Below are positions 22,916-35,854 of a stretch of 64,000 nucleotides of DNA, piece after piece. A program made the translations under genes and the position numbers. The notes below the pieces were generated by a model. That model saw only the letters and a program-made list of their open reading frames with translations. It ran no database searches and was not told where the DNA came from. Numbering within the stretch: position 1 is the first letter of the stretch; the number at the start of each line of letters is the position of its first letter. The DNA is from Isoetes taiwanensis (Eukaryota; Streptophyta; Lycopodiopsida; Isoetales; Isoetaceae): contig JAJEKV010000014.1 of the NCBI GenBank assembly GCA_021234155.1, positions 19,607,513 to 19,671,512 of the forward strand. Direction: 5' to 3'.

Positions 22916-25900
22916 TTTGCACCCTTTAGAAAAAAGATTTCAAGACTGCTCTGTCAACTATCACTGCCTAACCTCTAAGATACAAAAATTTGAGCAGATG
23001 TATTATTTCTGCCTAAGGAAGTACTTTGAAGAATGCACGCTAGATACTCAATTATCTAGAAAGGAGTGTCAAACGTGTCAACTAGTTCTCTCAGATTCGA
23101 GAGACAAAACCAGCCTTCCGTCTATGAAACTAGAGCTGCGCCGACGAAATAGACCGAAATCAACATTTGCGATTGTAAACGAAGTGCTAGTCACGTCAAC
23201 TAGAATTCAGAGCTCAAAGCAAGCTCGTCAGTGCTGGGATCCTTCAAAAACCAAAAGCGAAGATCCAATGCAACGCAAAAAAGTGCAGCAGCACAGAATG
23301 GACAAACGAAAAAAAGGAACAGAACTTTACGGTGCTTTGTAGAACAATAATGGAGCTTCTGAAGAATAATGGAGGCTAGCTCGAAGCTTAAATATTACGG
23401 CGAACGGATCAAATTCGGCGGAGGCGAGCTCGAAGGAAGACGCTTCTGCGTGGCCTACCGAAAGAAGACGGCCACGATGTGGTGAGCTGGCAGACGCGTG
23501 GCATATTCTGCTTTATCTCGAGTATCCTGCCGGGAACAAAGATGTACGTGCAAAACGTGGCAGCATCACATCCATCCGTTTCTTATGACGGTCTTGTTTT
23601 TTCCATTGGTACGGGAGACACGTTTTTTTGTGGTAAAGGCTTTTTAAACACGTGGACTTTTTCCTACCATCATTTAGTGCAACGAAAAGCTGGTGGGTGC
23701 AAGTCCCCATCTCCAAGAATGTTAGCTGTAGCAACCGACTCCGTGCTCTCGTCCATGTATTTTCTATCTAATCTACTAACTATGGTGTCACTCCAATCCT
23801 CAATATACATCCTACCAAGACCCCAGGTTCTCGACCATGTATTTCCTGTCTAGTTGTCTAGTACATTGTCATTCGAATCCTCAATATACATCCTACGAAT
23901 CCCCCATGCACCCGTTGTGTCACTCATCACAGCTGTCGTGTCACTCACCACAACTGCCATACTACTTCCATCTATCTTGCCAGTCTAGCTCCACTTATTG
24001 TCAGTTGTTGCGCCACACTACTTGCATCTGTCTTGCCAATCCACCTCCACCTGTCGTCACTCGTCGCAACTTCCATTCTTCTTATTGTCACGTCAATCTA
24101 GCTGCACTTTCTCTGTCACTTCCATTGACCATTAGCAATTGTTGTGTCACTTCCATGTGCCCTAAACATTCCGCTAACAAAGCTCCAAATTCTACTCATT
24201 GCTTCATTCGCGTTGATTCATTCTCCAACATTATCAGATACCACACCAATATTGTAGACCTTTATGCTTAACGTGTAATCTTTTCACATCAAATATCATT
24301 TCTTGTCTCAACTTTTCATCCATAAAGCAATTAGCCCATGTGCCAAACCTTGTTGAAAATCTCATCCACACTTGAGATGAATAGTTTCGTGTTGTTAAGT
24401 TGTAAAAAAGAAGTTAGCCTTGAGACAATAGCCTCGAAAAATGTGTGGCTTTTGCACAATTCATGTGCTTCGTTTCTATGTATTTGATCAATATACCTAA
24501 CAAAATGTAGCGCACGTGCAAGATATCCTTTTTAGATTGCCCCATTTAAGGGCAACTCATTAATTATAGGGGTGGGGGAAGTGGACAGTGAATGAACGAC
24601 AAATTTCGGGGAACCCTTGACGCCTACCTGCTGAAATCAAGAATTTCAGATAAAAAAAATATCAAGAAGCTTTCCGATAAAAAACCATGGAATTCTTTAC
24701 ATTTTCCGGCTAAAAATTAGTTTTTTGCTTAATGCTCCCTCCTACCTTAAATTATGTAGGAAATTTACCTTTTTCTGTAAAGAGTTTGTCGCTCACTGGA
24801 AGTGGATTTTGGTATTTCGTAGCGCATTTTGGGTATATATTTGGCACATTTGACTCCAAAAACAAAATCCCAAAGTTTAGTTATGGGATAACACATAGTG
24901 TCCATATCATACATATATTTGGATATTGTTTATCACTACAAGAAATTTATCGTGGCAGCCTGAATATTGTTTATCACTACAAGAAATTTATTGCAGCGGG
25001 GCAGTTCTCTTCTCCGGCTACCCTATATTTGGTGGAGTGAGCCAGTCAAAAAGAATATTCTCGGGCAAAGATTTCCCTCTAATGATCCATCTGGTAATAA
25101 TGGATGCGTGTCAATCTAAGAACATGCAGGATTGGAACCTATGCTAGTGTCTTGTGTTCTGGTATCTATAGAATAGAGATCATTGTTCGTAATTCAATTT
25201 AGGCTGGAATTACTATAAATTTACTTACATTTTTAAACCTGTAATTTCAAGTCTACAAGATATAATTTCAGCTCCACTACTTTTTATTGTTTTAGATAAA
25301 GCATTGAATTACGATGAAAACAATACATTGCATCCCATTTCATTTGCATCCCACTTCATTTTCATTTACAGCTCAAAATTTCCAACAGAGTTCAGGATTT
25401 ACAACAACTGCTTGGAGTTCAGAATCAAACGAAAATATAACATTGTTTCCAACTAAAAGTTACAATGTTCAACTGCAAAATACATTTGTGCAGCAAAGAC
25501 ATAAAGACACAATCACAGAGCTCTATTCTTATTTAGTGCAGAGATCACGCCAACTAACTGATTTATATCAACACCGCTAGATTATCACCTGCGTATCACA
25601 TCAATAAATCTTTTAACAAAAGAAATAATAAAAGCAGAAAAGGACATTAAAGATGAGCTCTTAACAGAAAAATCGTAACCTAAACTATTATTACCTGAAT
25701 GCTTGTAAACAAATAACACAGATATGTTCTTAAAACTTTGGTGGATCTTGCCAAACTGATGCATATACCTATTCTTGATGCCAAAAGTTCCCAAGAATCT
25801 GTGCTATTCGACAAAACTCTCTGCCAATTGAAATCCCATACAATCTCCACAAAATGCTAAAAGGGTGCAAAATCGGTACTGGGTAGCAGAAATCACCGTC

Positions 25901-26187
25901 CGGACGCCGCTTACAAGTGCTTAAAATCGGCGTGTTTTAAACACGACGTGCGTGATTGATCAATTGACATGTAGGGTGCGCGCCCGTCAAATGACAGGCT
26001 GAGAGAATCATGAGCTTGTTTGGTGCCGGAAACATGAATGCGTGTAGCCCGCCATATTCGTGGATGGCGGGCTAACCCATCTTGAATTCAAGCAAAATGA
26101 AGGGACTAATTGTTTTCAAGAATTGCCTGAACCGAAATTCAACAATTTGCCCTCACCAATTTTGCAATACACAGAAATCCGGGATAG
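22916..26187. other. DPE2 5' flank and gene-poor interval
   Basis: The DPE2 promoter and 5' UTR must lie just to the right of 22915. I could not pick a confident TATA box or UTR intron. Several ORFs of 70-156 codons occur, but none matches a family I know and their codon use looks random. From 23750 to 24250 the plus strand is rich in short C/T-containing near-repeats such as CAATATACATCCTAC and TGTCACTC. The only other structure is the pair of CACTA-like ends. Confidence 0.5.
24934..24994 (+). mobile_element. Two CACTA-type termini in tandem
   Basis: CACTACAAGAAATTTAT begins at 24934 and again at 24975, 41 bp apart in the same orientation. CACTACAAGAAA is the usual terminal sequence of plant CACTA (En/Spm) DNA transposons. 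No inverted partner or transposase is visible nearby, so these are probably end fragments or a local duplication of one end. Confidence 0.5.
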
Positions 26188-28726
26188 ATGAAACCCAATT
26201 CCTCTCCCCGTTCAGTTTACAGAGCCATTGATGCAGCAAGGAAGAGAGATCAGAGGCAGAGATTGTATGCAAAGAAGGTAGCAATGAAGAAGAATTCCCC
26301 TTCTAAAGATTCGCCTTCAAAGAAGAATAAGAAATTGAGACTGAGTGACCGCAGAATAAGAGAAATTTCAGGAGAAATTTATGAAGTATTCAACCAAATT
26401 AGTACAAATGTTGATGACAATGACAAAGGCCGTATCCTTGACAGTCTTCTTTGGAGGGCAAGGGATTTACCAATTGCTTCTATAAAGAAATCTAAGCAGG
26501 TTACTATGGCCGAGCAAATGGTGAAGAATTTGAAGGAAACAATGCAAGAACATAAGTATGAGAGGAATCATGACATGCTTCGTGCAAGGAAGTCCACCCT
26601 GATAATGGCAGCAGCAGGTACAAATGGTGTCAAGCCATTGAATCAAACAGAAGTGGCCAGATTGCTCAGCATCCCCAGAAAAACCATTTCAAATGCTTTT
26701 CAAAGACGTGAGGAGGTATGTATCAGAGACAGGAATAAAGATGGAACATCCAATTCACCTTCTTGAAGTCAGCCAAGTAAGTATTCATCCTATATTGTAG
26801 GGTTCATTATATGTAGCATTTATTTGGCATTCACACGATTTCCCCAGGTAGCTTGCAATTCTACCTCGTGTTTAGAGAGGAGAATCCTCATATCAAAATT
26901 GCATTGCGGACTTTTGAGAGGTTGAAACCGAAGTTTTGTAAGGAGGATGCGTGAGAGGCATACATCTTGCCGCTTGCATCTACCACTTGAAATTTGAATA
27001 CATCATGCGAGGGATTGAACGGCCTTGAGAAAATCGGGTGGAGTTCATGACAATTGCAACCCCGCCACCGTGGAGATTTGTGGCCCCGCCCGTAATGTGC
27101 AGCCAAGGAGCATACAATCAAGTGCACCGGTGATTTATGGAGACAAGTGGTCCGCAAAGAAAAGGTGATGATGAGGAGTGGTTTGATCATAACCGTTTGA
27201 TGTTGGCGTGTAAAAAAAAATGTGGGTTGGATAGAATTAGAAAATATCCACGAGGAAATGGATGGCACGGGTTCAAGACTAGTTACTTGGAAGACATTTG
27301 AAAAGCAACACTGGGACCCGGATGGAGAATTGGATCCAAGAAAGGCTTTGAGGTACAAACTTGTCTTGAGATTAGTACGCAGACGAGAGAAGTCCCAAAG
27401 AGTTTCAAGAGGATGTGAAGAAGGTAATATCGATTTTGTTCCACACAATTACATAGCACATTGGCGGCCAATCAGTTTAAACAAGTGTGTGTCATCATTT
27501 CCGGAAGATACAATTGTATCTCGTTATTGACTTTTGCGTAAAATTACAAAGATCAAGATCCGCAATGAGCCCCATCAATGCACCGCATACGCACCAAGTT
27601 TCTATACTTGTTCACATAACATATAGATATATAGACATGACAAAAGTGCTGATATTCCTGTTCCTGTGCAGACAGAAGAAGAGTGTCCAAAGAAGAAAAA
27701 AAAGAACAGAAGATTGGAGCAGATCAGGAATAGACTCAACAATGGTAGGAAGATCATAAAAGAGACTCACTTTTACATTTCTGATGATAAAGTGCATGAC
27801 TCATTATTTGTGGAACACTGCCTACAAAAGCATGTTGCATGGCTTAAGGAACAGGAAATAGAGTATGAGAAGCATTGGGTTTGGAGTGATGGTTGCTCAT
27901 CACAATTCAAGTCAGGAAAACCTTTTTTTTCTTAGGCAGGTACTTCACAATGAATGACAAGGAAATAGTGTGGAACTACTTTGCCACTGCTCATGGTATA
28001 GATGAACATGATGGTGCAGGTGCTGTTATCAAAAGGCTGCTAAGTAAGGAACAACTCAAACCCAATGGTGTGCAACTGAGGCATGCTAAAGATATTGTAA
28101 AATTTCTGTGTACATATTTCAGCAGTCTACCAGTTGATGAAACAGATGAGATCAAAAGATATTTTTGGGAAATTGAACCTGTTGTTGTGGCAAACATGGA
28201 AGAATATGAAATTGAAACACTTAAAGGCACAAAGAAGATTCACTGTATCGGACCTGTCAGCAGGAGTAGACCAAACAGGCTTGCTCATAGATGCCTGTCA
28301 TGTTTCTGCTTGTTTTGCATGGATCATAATTGGGACTCCTGCATCAATACAGGTAGATTTGGAAAATGGGAGGTAACTGACTTAAAACCAGGAGTTGAGA
28401 AGAAAAATGAGACTCTTGAACAAGCCAATGAATGAATCAGTAATTTGGTAGAGGTAGGTGACAATTTTGCAGTGAATGCGGAGGTAGACAATTCAGAGGG
28501 TGTGGACTTCTACATCCTCAAGTGCACAGAACCCAAATGCATACTTGAAGATTCATACAAAGATGGATGGGGGCAAAAATTTGGAGTGCATGAGGTTATC
28601 TTAAGTGGATTGTATTATCAATTCTTGGGTAATTTCAAGTACATGTTGCTCACTAAACAACCCGAAGCCTCCGTGCACAGCCATGTGGTAAGATATCCTA
28701 AAATTGATATGGTATGGAAAAAATAG
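26188..28726 (+). pseudogene. Broken DDE-like transposase gene
   Basis: The first exon-like ORF (26188 to about 26715) starts at an ATG. It encodes a Lys/Arg-rich protein ending in a helix-turn-helix (LNQTEVARLLSIPRKTISN) and then a donor-like GAG|GTATGT. The recognisable sequence resumes at about 27666 with HFYISDDKVHDSLFVEHC and WVWSDGCSSQFK. It changes frame at the eight-T run near 27922-27930 and continues with WNYFATAHG, DGAGAVIKRLL and a Cys cluster (CLSCFCLFCMDHNWDSC). After a single in-frame TGA at 28436 it resumes with a BAH-like tail (VGDNFAVNAEVDN, GVDFYILKC). The Ser-Asp-Gly-Cys and Asp-Gly-x-Gly motifs look like a DDE-type transposase fold. I cannot name the superfamily. The middle part appears missing or replaced by unrelated sequence. 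It is not functional as it stands. Confidence 0.5.
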
Positions 28727-29489
28727 AAGGCACAGACATGTACAAAATTTCACAGGAGACCCATGAAAAAATTATGGCCAGTCTCCCAATAACATTGTAA
28801 TTCTTTGACACTTAACCAAATTGATGTTATTCTTTTCAAGTGATTTGTTGTTCCAGCACCTAAGCACGTAAGCACACATTTTTATATATATTAATAATAG
28901 TGAGGATGTACAAGGGTGGTGTGCATGGACACGAACTTCGAAATGAAGATTGAATTGTTGTTTAAGAATGTAGATTTGTGACATTGGAATAAGATTCAAT
29001 TATTTATTTTGGTACCATCACTATCCCAACATTCTTGGCAAAATTATATTGTCAAGGCATTTCTCGATGTGACATGTGTCAATTCGACTGGTCATACGGA
29101 ATATTTAAGCCTGGTTACGAATTAATGGTTCTGGCGCGTGTGAGGTTTTTCGCATTAATCGACGCCAGCCTAATGGATTTAAGCACTAGGCGCCTAAGCG
29201 TAAGCTCTTCTCACAAGCTCACGCCCCATTCCCAGCCCAATTCCTCCGCTCCTTCCCCAATCCGCCGCACTTTTCCCAATTCCTCCGCACTCCTTCCCCA
29301 ATCCAGAAGCATGAAGCGAGCATGCAAATGAGGAGGGAGGTCACCTCTAAGAGGCGGCTTACTAAAGCGTCGAAGAGGTGTTCCCTCCCACTCTTCCCAC
29401 CTTTGCCTCAAGTACTTGCCTCTCTGGCTCGCCTCCTCTCCGCCCACTCTACTGCCTCTCAATTTGAAGAACCTTTCTTCGATTCCTCG

Positions 29490-29700
29490 ATTCGATTCTT
29501 CTCGATTCCTATGAGGAATCAGAAAATGAGGAATCGGAAATGTCTTCGCAGGAATATGTCACTGCAGTTCTGCAAGGATGGATAGGGGAATAAGAAGAAG
29601 AAGACGAGTCTGATGAAGAAGTCCCTGAAGAAGAAGAAGAGGATCCTGAAATTGAAGACGAATCGGCCGACTTGGAGGAGTTCAGGGCGCTCATAAATGG
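29490..29700 (+). pseudogene. Acidic exon-like stretch
   Basis: One frame reads EESENEESEMSSQEYVTAV, then a stop (TAA at about 29590), then a run of Glu/Asp (DESDEEVPEEEEE and DESADLEEFRALING) ending at a donor-like site, AATG|GTATGC. The antisense serine-rich frames are shadows of this. It could be a decayed nuclear-protein exon or transposon-encoded. No family is assignable. Confidence 0.3.
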
Positions 29701-29799
29701 TATGCATGTTTCATTCGTTTTCTTTAATCAATTTTTCATTTTCATGTGTTTAATCAATTTTTTGTTATTGGTGTTGCAGATGGAGAATGAAGGGCCTAC

Positions 29800-30870
29800 A
29801 GCTTGCCTCCGGCGTTTTTTTTTTTTTAATTGTTCTTGCCTCCAGCAGACACCCCATGAAGAAGACACCCCCTGAAGACACCCCCCTGAAGAAGACACCC
29901 CCTGAAGAAGACATACTGAAGAAGACACTGGCCTGAGGGCCAATTTTTTTGTAAAAAAATTTGTTTATAACATGTGTACACTGGCCTGAGGGCTTTTTTT
30001 TTGTAAGAAATCTTGTTTCTATCAATTTTTTTTTGTTGTCTCTATCAAAGTTTTTTGTTTCTCTATTAAATGTTATTTTTGTCTATCTATCAAATTTATG
30101 AAGTTTGAATTCTTGTACAGTCCATTCTGATTCTGCTTGAATGTAACAAAGGTTTCTAGCTCTTTAATTACTTTCAAACACTAAGCATTTTAATTAGTTT
30201 CAAAGAAGCTTGTGAGTAAGCACCGGAACACACGAGCACTTATGCAATAAACAGCTAGCTTTAAACAGTTATATAGCTTAACAGTAAGCACTGCACCTTA
30301 ACTGCATGACAGTAAGCACTTGATGACATTAACACTTCTGCTAGCGTTAAGCAACTACATAAAAGTAACTGTCACTGCATGACAATAAGCGATTCCGCCA
30401 TTAAGACTCATACCGACTAGCACTTGCGGGCAATTTTTTTTTAAGCACTTGATAAGTTTTAAGCATCCCTTTGCAACAAGATTGAAGTAGATATAAACAA
30501 TATAGCAAAAACTTATAGACAAGTTTGCATTGAACTACATAAACAATATAGCAAAAACATTCTTAAATTAAGATAAAGATGGTACATGAAAAGTGTAGGA
30601 TTCCTTGGCCTAAATAAATGACAAACAGGCCAATAATCATGGAGAATGACAATCTTCATCACCATAAACCTTCTCCAATTCCTCCTTCATAAACCTGCAG
30701 AACTGCAATTGTTTTCCAGAAAGTCTTTCCAAACATAGCTTCATAATCTTTCTATCTGTCTTAGGCCAGGGGCTTGTATCTGTGTGTGTTCTTCACCAAG
30801 AACTTCATTTTTCTTCAGCCTTGGCCTGCAGTTATTTCTTCTATCTTTGGGGTGAGTACTTTATTAGCAC
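29800..30870. other. Interval without recognisable genes
   Basis: There is a short repetitive stretch around GAAGACACCCCCTGAAGA (29850-29930), T-rich runs, and loosely repeated AAGCACT/TAAGCA words from 30180 to 30460. I see no gene-like ORF. Confidence 0.5.
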
Positions 30871-30874
30871 TTCA

Positions 30875-31330
30875 TCATAGACATCCATCTTGAATGCAAA
30901 AATACCCGAGAAATTTCCGTGGACTGCTAAGGTAAGTCTTGTATAATGAATCATCAAGAAGCAAAGTCTTACCTTTGAATCTTGGGTATGACTCATATAT
31001 TTTCCCAAGTGGCTTCATCATGACTGGACAGCCAGATTTGTTAGGGTGGTGAAAACCGGTCTCGCACACATTTTTTTCCTGGCCCCCCATACAAATTGAA
31101 ATCCGGCCCCTCAAATCTGGACATAGTACTTGCAAAAGACATCTTCCACATTAGAGAGTTGCATTGATGACCATATACCAACACAACACTTCGTAACAAA
31201 GTCTTCAAGAAGAACAACGCTTCGGTCCGAATATCACTTTCTTTCTACTAGTGTATGTCATTGTCAATCCCGCCTAAGCGTATGTGTTCATTTGCACCAT
31301 ATGTTTTACCAACACACCATTTAAATCCAA
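30875..31330 (-). pseudogene. FCP1-like HAD phosphatase fragment
   Basis: Minus-strand frames show pieces of a plant FCP1-homology (HAD superfamily) phosphatase. KKVIFRPKRCSSFLKTLL and VVLVYGHQCNS match the conserved Phe-Arg-Pro region and the strand that follows it. In ORF 30875-31135, CETGFHHP, MMKPLGKIYESY and KTLLLDDSLYKTYLSSP match the C-terminal HAD motif (Leu-Leu-x-Asp-Asp-Ser-x-Tyr-Lys). The blocks are in different frames and separated by stops. The N-terminal catalytic Asp motif is not visible. This points to a decayed or partial copy, perhaps captured by a transposon. FCP1-like proteins dephosphorylate serines on nuclear proteins. Confidence 0.5.
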
Positions 31331-32161
31331 GACAATGAGTTTATCTTTTTGCTTTTTGCCAAATCAATATTTAGTACGTTGGAACATCCCTAATACCTAC
31401 ACAAATGAATTACTACATGAATAAATAGATGAAGATGAAAATGAAAAAATGGGTTGAATGTGGAAACCTTTTCAGATCAACAGCAGGATTCTCTCGACCC
31501 AACGAGAAATCAACTGGTAATCCTACAAAGTGAATGCAACAAAAGAAAATCAATAATATTCAATGTTTTAAGCAACACTATTTCGGGCTTGCCCAAAGAA
31601 TGCCCACACCGACCCTCCGTGTTTATTAAGGGCAGCAATCACTTGTTGAACATCGCTCACCCGAAACTTGAGGGCCCGATTCTGCATTTTTCTTCGCAAC
31701 ACACTTCGATAGGTGTGGTGTCATGATTGAGACCGCTTCCCGCATCTTTTTGCATAGCTACTTCTTGTTCTCTTTCTTGTAGCTTTGAACAACTTCTTTG
31801 CTATCCTCCGACTTACCCCTCTTTGTTCTTACGCCCTTTCCTTTTGGCAAATATTCACCCAAGTTGCCCTCATCCGATGGAATTACTCCCTCAACTTCCT
31901 TAGGTGCTTCAGGTGTGTACAATCGGTTCGTTGTTTTTCCACAACCGGTGCCGTGTTTACAACCGGTGTTTAGTGTTTACGCCTTCCTCTATAGCTTCTT
32001 GGGACTTCTTGACTGGTGGTGGTGGTTCTCATTGTTGCATTCAAATCAGTCACAATTGATCAGATACTCCTATAGGACTTTGCGGGTGTGTTGTGCATCT
32101 TCAAATGGCACCATTGTCCTTCTTTGAACCCCGGCGGGTGAGACCTCAATTGCGGATCGGA

Positions 32162-33270
32162 TTAACACATCCTTTTTGGTGTACTATTTGAAGCACCTGC
32201 AACATGGCCAAAACCTAGCTCATCAAATACACCCTCTGGCACCTTTCCAGGGCAACCATGAATACATTGTCCTCCTCTCAACAATGAACAACAAGCTATA
32301 TGATACTCATGTTGGCAATTCAGTGCTAAACTTAACCTATAAGCTTTAGTGAATTCCAGACCACATGCTGAACATGTATAAAATGGATCTTCCACTAACA
32401 ACTTATCTCGTATAATAGTAGAGATGCTAAATGTTGCAGGAGTATCCATTTTCAGCTTCCACAAATTGTTTATGTAGAATTGCAGAAGTCTCTGTTCTTC
32501 TTCGAGAACTTTTAACTCCTCCTCAAGTTTGAGTTTACATTTCACCTGCTCATTAACAGATGTAGGGTTCATTGCTTTTTGTACCTTGTTCCTGTGCCAA
32601 GTTTCCATCTGGACAGTCTGCTCCAAATCTTTAATTTCTGCCTCCAACTCACAGTTTGGATTAAGCTTGAACTCCTCCTGTTTTGTAGCCAAATCATTTG
32701 TGGCCTGTCTTAAACTGTTCTCAGCCTCTTCCAACATCATTTTCTGTAATTCAGAGGCCTTCTCATTGCCTTTCAGCTCACTTCCTACTGCTTCCAGATT
32801 CTTTGTGATAAGTAAAACTGATTTTCCAATCTCATGTACTGCATTCTGTACTCCACCTTTGGCTTTGCCTTCATTTCAGTTTTCCTAACATGTGCTACAA
32901 CATCTGCCTCTGTTTTTACTTGTCTATTGTTGTGGTATCTTTGGCATTGCCGCGACAAATGCGGCCCAGTTTACTTTGTGTTCCTCGGTGCAAGTATTGA
33001 TCTAGTGCAATTTTCAAAACCAAAGCAAGGGCCGGTTGCTTTCTTACTTCTTTGTTGTGACAATTCTTGTAGATTTTTCGCAGAGTGTTTCCAACTTCTC
33101 TTGAAGATGCTCCTTTGCACAGTGCCATTTTATCTTTTCCTTGTTCAACTTCTTTGTCCAAACAGAATTCCAATCTCGATCCGTGACATTATTTTCCAAC
33201 CAAGCTTCTTCCTCGTGGGGCTTCACCCCCGAATTGCACCTGCACCTCGATGTTGCGAAAATCATCCGCT
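32162..33270 (-). pseudogene. Coiled-coil and RING-like zinc-finger ORF
   Basis: The main frame, 32162 to about 32860, encodes a long Glu/Lys/Leu-rich coiled coil (for example LEEELKVLEEEQRLLQF). It is followed by a Cys/His cluster: CSACGLEF, then LNCQHEYHIACCSLLRGG and CIHGCPGKVPEG. The spacing resembles a RING-type zinc finger. Upstream minus-strand frames at 32916-33265 (WNSVWTKKLNKEKIKWHC, VRKQPALALVLKIALDQY) look like earlier parts of the same protein but are in other frames, so frameshifts, introns or decay intervene. I do not recognise a named family. It may be transposon-encoded, as its neighbours are. Confidence 0.4.
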
Positions 33271-33894
33271 ACTCCCATGCCTCCATCATCAACAATTGAA
33301 ACACCGATCCGAGTTTTCGCCCAGGGGAAAAGGAGGGAGAAGGGCGCGGATCTGCTTCGACGTTTCATGAAGTTTCAAAGACTTAAAAGTGCTTAAACGC
33401 TTCGCCAAAACTTGTACCCCACTAGCGATTTTACACCCAAAAATCTCTGCCTCGCGGGAACCACTCCAAAACGTCAGCACCTCGTTGGGGATGAAGACCA
33501 GCTCGCCGGAATAGCCATCGCCATGCAGAAGGAAAAAAAAAAAGTGACAGAGCAAAAGTGATATTTTTTTAATGCAATTCCAGCCTAAAGTGAATTATGT
33601 CCGAGAAAGTGCAGCTCTCAGAATATTCCCTCGGCGGCGATGCGGCTTCGCCACTTGGGTGCTGCCTCGTCTGGCGGCAGCGCCTCAGGAAATTCCCTCG
33701 AGGAATTTCCTCGAGCAGCACAAGTGGGACTAGTCCCAATTGAGATTGAGACACTATGTCAGACATTGCATTATCTGGATAGAATCTGAAATTTTGACTC
33801 AGGACGTCTCCCTGCTCTGGCGCTTATGCATTCTCAATGAAAACTGAATGGATGGTATGCTGCAGTAATGAAATGGGCAAATAAATAGGATATA
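33271..33894. other. Interval without a supported gene
   Basis: Frames on both strands are short. GC-richer patches near 33290-33500 and 33640-33720 show no motif I can name. Confidence 0.4.
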
Positions 33895-34317
33895 TTGCCG
33901 AGAAGTTGGCCTCATAAATGGGATGAGCTGCAAGCATTTGTATCAGCCAAAGCAGTCGCTAAGCTGTGGGTGGATAGCGAAAATAGTATGGAAGCAGCCT
34001 TCTACAAGAAAGAAATTAATAGCCTTGATATCTATTGCGAACAACCATATTTGAAAATAGATATAAGGCTGAACTTGAGAAAAATCATTTCCAGGACGCG
34101 GCTCTCTTCCCATTACCTTGCCATAGAAATTGGTAGATGGCAAGGACTAGATCGTAAAGATCGACTATGCACCTGTTGCGTAACGAAGCCACAGGCTGAA
34201 GATGAGGCTCATACTTTGCACTTTTGCCCATCATATGAACATGTTCGGGAGACTTTGATGCTGATAACCTTCAAAACCTATTTAGTGTACGTCCAGTTAA
34301 ATTGGGATCATATCTGA
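33895..34317 (+). pseudogene. Reverse-transcriptase zinc-binding fragment (LINE-like)
   Basis: The 140-codon frame contains INLRKIISRTRLSSHYL-like helices, IEIGRWQGLDRKDRLC, then CCVTKPQAEDEAHTLHFCP and YEHVRE. This is the zinc-binding C-terminal domain often found after the polymerase of non-LTR elements (Cys-x2-Cys, Glu-Asp-Glu-x-His, Cys-Pro). The polymerase itself is not attached. It is a 3' LINE fragment; the microsatellite at 34504 follows its 3' flank. Confidence 0.65.
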
Positions 34318-34503
34318 AGTCCATTTTCAAGGAAAGATTGGACATTATACGCTTATATGAGCATATGTCTTTACTTAAAAAAATTCTGGGATGTTTCCAT
34401 TTTGATGTTTATTTTAGAATCCTCTACAGACTATAGACTATATTGTTGCCTAAACGGCTCATGTACTAATTGCCATATGGACCTGAGGATCCCCAAATGG
34501 CAT

Positions 34504-34711
<208 letters not shown>

Positions 34712-34714
34712 TGA

Positions 34715-34870
34715 CTCCTTTAGGGTTAGGGCTAAAGGGTCATGTAAGGTTTTGCCATGTGGCAAAATGGGGTTATTTGCACATGCTAAAGGTATGTGCA
34801 ATATAAGAAGTTGCCCCCCTAGGGTGCAACTCTTTACGATCGCCAAGTACATGCCGTTAAGGCGACATGT
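34715..34870. repeat. Direct repeat, copy 1 (about 150 bp)
   Basis: GGGTTAGGGCTAAAGGGTCA through GTTGCCCCCCTAGGGTGCAA and GATCGCCAAGTACATG recurs at 35855-36005 with few changes. Copy 2 abuts the 3' side of the minus-strand Ty3/Gypsy element, so these could be pieces of its LTR. I could not define complete LTR ends. Confidence 0.7.
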
Positions 34871-34924
34871 ACGAGTGATGTGGCAGTATAATATATATAT
34901 TCATACCGTATATTATACTAGAAC

Positions 34925-35490
34925 GTCACATTCTGGCTCACACTCAGGCGGACATGCAACGCCATCTCGATGCCCTAGACACATTTTGCCAGGTGACTGA
35001 CATGCACGTCAACTTAGCCAAGACCAAGGTGGTCCTCATATCGTCTGCACGCTAGCCAAGGGCCCCACCCCTCACATACCGTGGCCAAAATGTTGAAGTG
35101 GTGCCCGCTTACAAATATTTAGGGGTGGAATTCTTGTCTGCCATGAACTGGGACAATTCTATCCGGTTGCGAGCCACATCAGGTTGGAAGGCATTCTATG
35201 CAATGTAGAACAATAGCCACAAGGTAGAGCTGTATGATTGGGCGCACCAGTCGCACCTATTCAAGGTGCTAGTAGAACCTGTGCTAAAATCCGTGGTAGG
35301 ACTTACACATCAGAGGGATCAATCTATAATGGGACATGTCCTCCTTATATGCCAGTCTAGCCCCACCACCACAATCAGGCGGGCTCTTATGCACAGGCCG
35401 CATTAGTTGGGAATTAATGAGGCTATCTAGGTACATTGGCTACTAAGGCTTTCAGGGTCTCTACCCCACTTCCTAATACATAGGAGTGCG
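34925..35490 (+). pseudogene. LINE reverse-transcriptase C-terminal fragment
   Basis: A plus-strand frame with stops reads QADMQRHLDALDTFCQVTDM, HVNLAKTKVVLI, EVVPAYKYLGVEFLS and WDNSIRLRATSGWKAFYAM. The Asn-x-x-Lys-Thr-Lys and Tyr-Lys-Tyr-Leu-Gly signatures are characteristic of the thumb-side region of non-LTR reverse transcriptases. In-frame stops show it is dead. Confidence 0.65.
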
Positions 35491-35854
35491 CATAGAATAA
35501 AATAATCATCCATAGAACTGAAATATAAAATAACATCTAATCTATCTACCTAAACATACATGGTTAGGTTCCTTCGTTAGGGTTTGTGATCTCAAGATCT
35601 ATAAGGCCTCTAAGGCTAATCTAACATACTAACTCGGCCTATTGCCGGACTAGAAGTCAGCATTGCACAATAGAATTGCTATTTACCTGATCCTTGGCTT
35701 GCTCCAGCTCCTCGGAAGGCGTCCATGCTCATGTTCGGGCTGAAGACGAATGCATCCGAGAGGTCTGTTGTGCGAAGCCGGCTTTATGGCGTCTGGCAAG
35801 GCGGAATGGCACTCTAGCACTCGGCCGAAATGGCTCTTGGCTCTTATACATGAC

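Noticed and set aside
22872-23853. Plus-strand ORFs of 124-156 codons beside the DPE2 start
   Set aside because: No recognisable motif; the first overlaps the DPE2 start codon in antisense and both lie in the likely promoter.
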